Assembly (NCBI GenBank): GCA_024278435.1
Contig: JAJRTD010000028.1
Coordinates: 1 to 7,477, forward strand
Origin: Gammaproteobacteria bacterium
Lineage (GTDB): Bacteria; Pseudomonadota; Gammaproteobacteria; SZUA-229
Length of the DNA: 7,477 bases
Direction: 5' to 3'
In this document: positions 5,549 to 7,477 of the stretch, piece after piece
Layout of the letters: each line of letters begins with the position of its first letter
Numbering within the stretch: the stretch's first letter is position 1
Notes under the pieces: model-generated
What the model was told of the DNA's origin: nothing
Databases searched by the model: none
Seen by the model: the letters and a program-made list of their open reading frames with translations, nothing else
Made by a program: the position numbers and the translations under genes

Positions 5549-5725
5549 TTAAAACCTTTTACCACAGAGACACGGAGGCACAGAAGTTTTATTTTTTTTC
5601 GCGCCGTAGGCACGAAAACAAATAATAAAAGCTTTTCTCTGCGTTTCCGTGTGACGTGCATGGATGCACTAATGTCGCAATTGCAGGATGCACAGGCGCG
5701 ACCCTCTGTGGTAAATAGCTTTTAA
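5549..5725. repeat. Imperfect palindromic dispersed repeat (MITE-like)
   Basis: The left end (5549-5569) contains ACCACAGAG and the right end (5704-5725) contains CTCTGTGGT; they are inverted copies over about 21 bases including the outer TTAAAA. The left arm continues as ACACGGAGGCACAGAAG. The right arm begins at about 5635 as TTCTCTGCGTTTCCGTGT, then is interrupted. An internal hairpin TTTTCGCGCC-GTA-GGCACGAAAA (5596-5618) has one mismatch. The ACCACAGAGACACGGAGGCACAGA sequence type is known to me as a palindromic repeat scattered between genes in many proteobacteria and often misread as a protein. The 63-codon frame here (5534-5725) is such a case. Confidence 0.7.
5653..5703. repeat. 51-base double-hairpin insert in the right arm of the repeat
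   Basis: When the right arm is compared with the left, CCGTGT (5647-5652) should run directly into CTCTGTGGT (5704-5712), but 51 bases lie between them. These form two small hairpins: GTGCAT-GG-ATGCAC (5656-5669) and GTCGC (5674-5678) paired with GCGAC (5698-5702). The octamer GGATGCAC occurs in both (5662-5669 and 5686-5693). No clear target-site duplication is seen. It may be a second small element inside the first, or a variant of the repeat itself. Confidence 0.5.
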
Positions 5726-5739
5726 AGTTTTTAACGCGA

Positions 5740-5745
5740 TATAAT
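5740..5745 (+). promoter_or_regulatory. Consensus -10 box (TATAAT) for hrpB, probably leaderless
   Basis: A perfect TATAAT is followed by 6 bases (TAGCAG) and then the ATG at 5752. Transcription starting the usual 7 bases downstream would begin at or next to the A of the start codon. No good -35 is visible; the bases at 5717-5723, which a -35 would occupy, belong to the right end of the palindromic repeat (AGCTTTT). Confidence 0.45.
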
Positions 5746-5751
5746 TAGCAG

Positions 5752-7477
5752 ATGCCAGATCTGCCAATCAATGAAGTCCTGCCGGAGATAAAAAGCACAC
5801 TGGGCACACATAACCGTGTCGTATTACAGGCGCCGCCCGGTGCCGGTAAAACCACGGCAGTTCCCATCGCCCTGCTCGACTCATCCTGGCTACAGAATCA
5901 ACAGATTATCCTGCTGGAACCGCGGCGGCTGGCGGCACGTAATGCGGCGGCTCGCATGGCCTTTCTGCTCAATGAAAAAGTCGGTGAAACCGTGGGCTAC
6001 CAGATCCGCCAGGACAAGTGCCTCAGTGACAAAACCCGTATCCTGGTGGTTACCGAAGGCATACTGACCCGAAAACTGCAGGCCGACCCGGAACTGAAAA
6101 ACACCGCGCTGGTGATTTTTGATGAATTTCACGAACGCAGTCTGCACGCCGATCTATCACTGGCCCTGTGTTTGCAAAGCCAGCAGATCCTGCGCGAAGA
6201 GTTAAAAATACTGGTGATGTCGGCAACATTGAATACCGGGGCTATTGCCGGCCTGCTGACCAACGACGACACACAGGCGCCCGTTATCGAGAGCAAGGGT
6301 CGCAGCTACCCGGTAAACATGCATTACCTGGACAGGGCCGCGGTCGACCCCCGCGGCCAGCAGTCCAGCCAGCAGCAGTTACAGAGCGCTTTACTGCAGC
6401 AGGTAAAACAGGTCATCGACAAGCACCAGGATAACTGCCTGGTGTTTCTGCCCGGCGCCAGAGAAATCCGCCAGCTGGAAAGCGCTATCCGCCATTACCT
6501 GAAAACGTCCGGCCTGGATAATATTATGCTGGCACCCTTATATGGCAACCTGAGCAAGCAGCAACAGGACCTTGCCATTAAAAAACCACCGGCGGGCAAA
6601 CGCAAGATCGTGCTGGCCACCAATATTGCCGAAACCAGCCTGACCATCGATGGCATTAACTGCGTCATCGACTCCGGCCTGGAACGGGTGCTGCAGTACA
6701 GCCCGGCCAGCGCAATGAACCGCCTGCACACCCAGTTTATCTCGCAGGATTCCGCCACCCAGCGCGCCGGCCGCGCCGGTCGCCTGTCCGCCGGCCACTG
6801 TTACCGCTTATGGACCGAACAGCAGCGACTGGTCAAACACGCCACTGCCGAAATCCTGCACAGCGACCTGACAACACTGATGCTGGAACTGGCCAACTGG
6901 GGCATAAAGCAGGCCGACGAATTACAATGGCTGGATACACCACCACAAAGCGCCACGCAGCAGGCACAAGCCCTGCTGCAACAGCTGAACGCTATCGATG
7001 AAAACAGAAGCATCACCAAACATGGCCGCTGTATGCTGCAACTGGGCACGCACCCGCGGCTGGCACATATGATGCTCAAAGCGGCAGAACTGGAGCAGGC
7101 ATGGCTGGGCTGCCTGCTGGCCGCAATACTGACAGAAAAAGATATCTTTTCGTCCAGTGGCAGCAATCGTGCTGACAACAGCATCGATATCGAACAACGG
7201 GTAAAGGTTTTACAAAATTATAAAAACAGCGGCAACAACCGCAGCGTCGATGCCGGCCAGTGCAAACTGGTCATACAGACCGCCAGCGACTTCCTGAAAC
7301 GATTGCCGGGTAAATCCGCCGCCACCAGGAATATCAACAGCAGCCTGAGCGGCGTACTGCTGGCCTTCGCCTACCCGGAACGGCTGGCAAAACAGCGCAA
7401 AAATTCACCCTCACGTTTCCTGCTAAGCAGCGGCAAGGGCGCAGAAATTCCTGAATTTCTGCAACAGCATGTTTATG
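5752..7477 (+). CDS. hrpB: ATP-dependent helicase HrpB, 5' part (runs off the window)
   Basis: 575 codons are present of a protein that usually has about 800 or more; the 3' end lies beyond the window. Superfamily 2 DEAH-type helicase motifs appear in order: Walker A APPGAGKTT (27-35), EPRRLAARNAAARMA, Walker B DEFH within DEFHERSLHADL (124-135), SAT (157-159), TNIAETSLTI (290-299) and QRAGRAGR (337-344). DEFH in place of DEAH is usual in HrpB. An alpha-helical region follows, with KHGRCMLQLGTHPRLAHMM, typical of HrpB helicases. It is a cytoplasmic NTP-dependent nucleic-acid helicase of uncertain physiological role. The ATG at 5752 gives the family N-terminus, but no SD precedes it. The frame is intact over the visible part. 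It lies 27 bases after the palindromic repeat and is probably transcribed alone from the TATAAT box. Confidence 0.93.
   Translation, partial: MPDLPINEVLPEIKSTLGTHNRVVLQAPPGAGKTTAVPIALLDSSWLQNQQIILLEPRRLAARNAAARMAFLLNEKVGETVGYQIRQDKCLSDKTRILVVTEGILTRKLQADPELKNTALVIFDEFHERSLHADLSLALCLQSQQILREELKILVMSATLNTGAIAGLLTNDDTQAPVIESKGRSYPVNMHYLDRAAVDPRGQQSSQQQLQSALLQQVKQVIDKHQDNCLVFLPGAREIRQLESAIRHYLKTSGLDNIMLAPLYGNLSKQQQDLAIKKPPAGKRKIVLATNIAETSLTIDGINCVIDSGLERVLQYSPASAMNRLHTQFISQDSATQRAGRAGRLSAGHCYRLWTEQQRLVKHATAEILHSDLTTLMLELANWGIKQADELQWLDTPPQSATQQAQALLQQLNAIDENRSITKHGRCMLQLGTHPRLAHMMLKAAELEQAWLGCLLAAILTEKDIFSSSGSNRADNSIDIEQRVKVLQNYKNSGNNRSVDAGQCKLVIQTASDFLKRLPGKSAATRNINSSLSGVLLAFAYPERLAKQRKNSPSRFLLSSGKGAEIPEFLQQHVY

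Noticed and set aside
5534..5725. 63-codon reading frame over the palindromic repeat
   Set aside because: It is made almost wholly of repeat sequence, has no SD, and repeats of this type are a known source of false protein calls.
6801..7184. Antisense frames (including 127 codons) opposite hrpB
   Set aside because: Cys/Ser-rich shadows of the hrpB frame, which carries all the helicase motifs.

Overview
The window looks like chromosomal DNA of a proteobacterium, most likely a gammaproteobacterium. This rests on the gene families present (HrpB helicase, YihY/BrkB membrane protein, TVP38/DedA-type protein, PilZ), good Shine-Dalgarno (SD) sites, moderate base composition, and a known type of dispersed palindromic repeat. 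No tRNA, rRNA, CRISPR array, transposase, integrase or phage gene was seen. I cannot name the species.

Layout. Positions 29-661 (-) encode a small membrane-anchored NERD-domain protein, divergent from a TVP38/TMEM64 (VTT-domain) membrane protein at 802-1473 (+). That gene converges on a YihY/BrkB-family membrane protein at 1520-2404 (-). A 334-base divergent control region (2405-2738) precedes a two-gene operon. The first gene (2739-3416, GTG start) is a GNAT-fold N-acyltransferase related to FeeM, LuxI and exosortase-associated acyltransferases. The second (3432-4124) is a two-helix membrane protein with a lone PAS domain. A small exported protein (4288-4680, -) converges on this operon, and an intrinsic terminator for it lies between them. 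It is divergent from a second short operon: a PilZ-like protein (4919-5323) and a 55-residue single-helix membrane peptide (5360-5527). Positions 5549-5725 hold an imperfect palindromic repeat of the ACCACAGAGACACGGAGG type; its right arm seems to be split by a 51-base insert made of two small hairpins. The window ends inside hrpB (5752 to past 7477), whose TATAAT box sits so close to the ATG that the mRNA is probably leaderless.

How the genes may work together. The NERD, VTT, YihY and HrpB genes are common accessory or housekeeping genes with no visible joint role. The middle (2405-5527) is the more unusual part: an acyltransferase that may make an N-acyl product, a PAS sensor with no output domain, an exported small protein, a PilZ-like protein lacking the RxxxR c-di-GMP motif, and a tiny membrane peptide. 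A signalling or envelope role is reasonable inference, but the sequence does not prove that these genes form one system.
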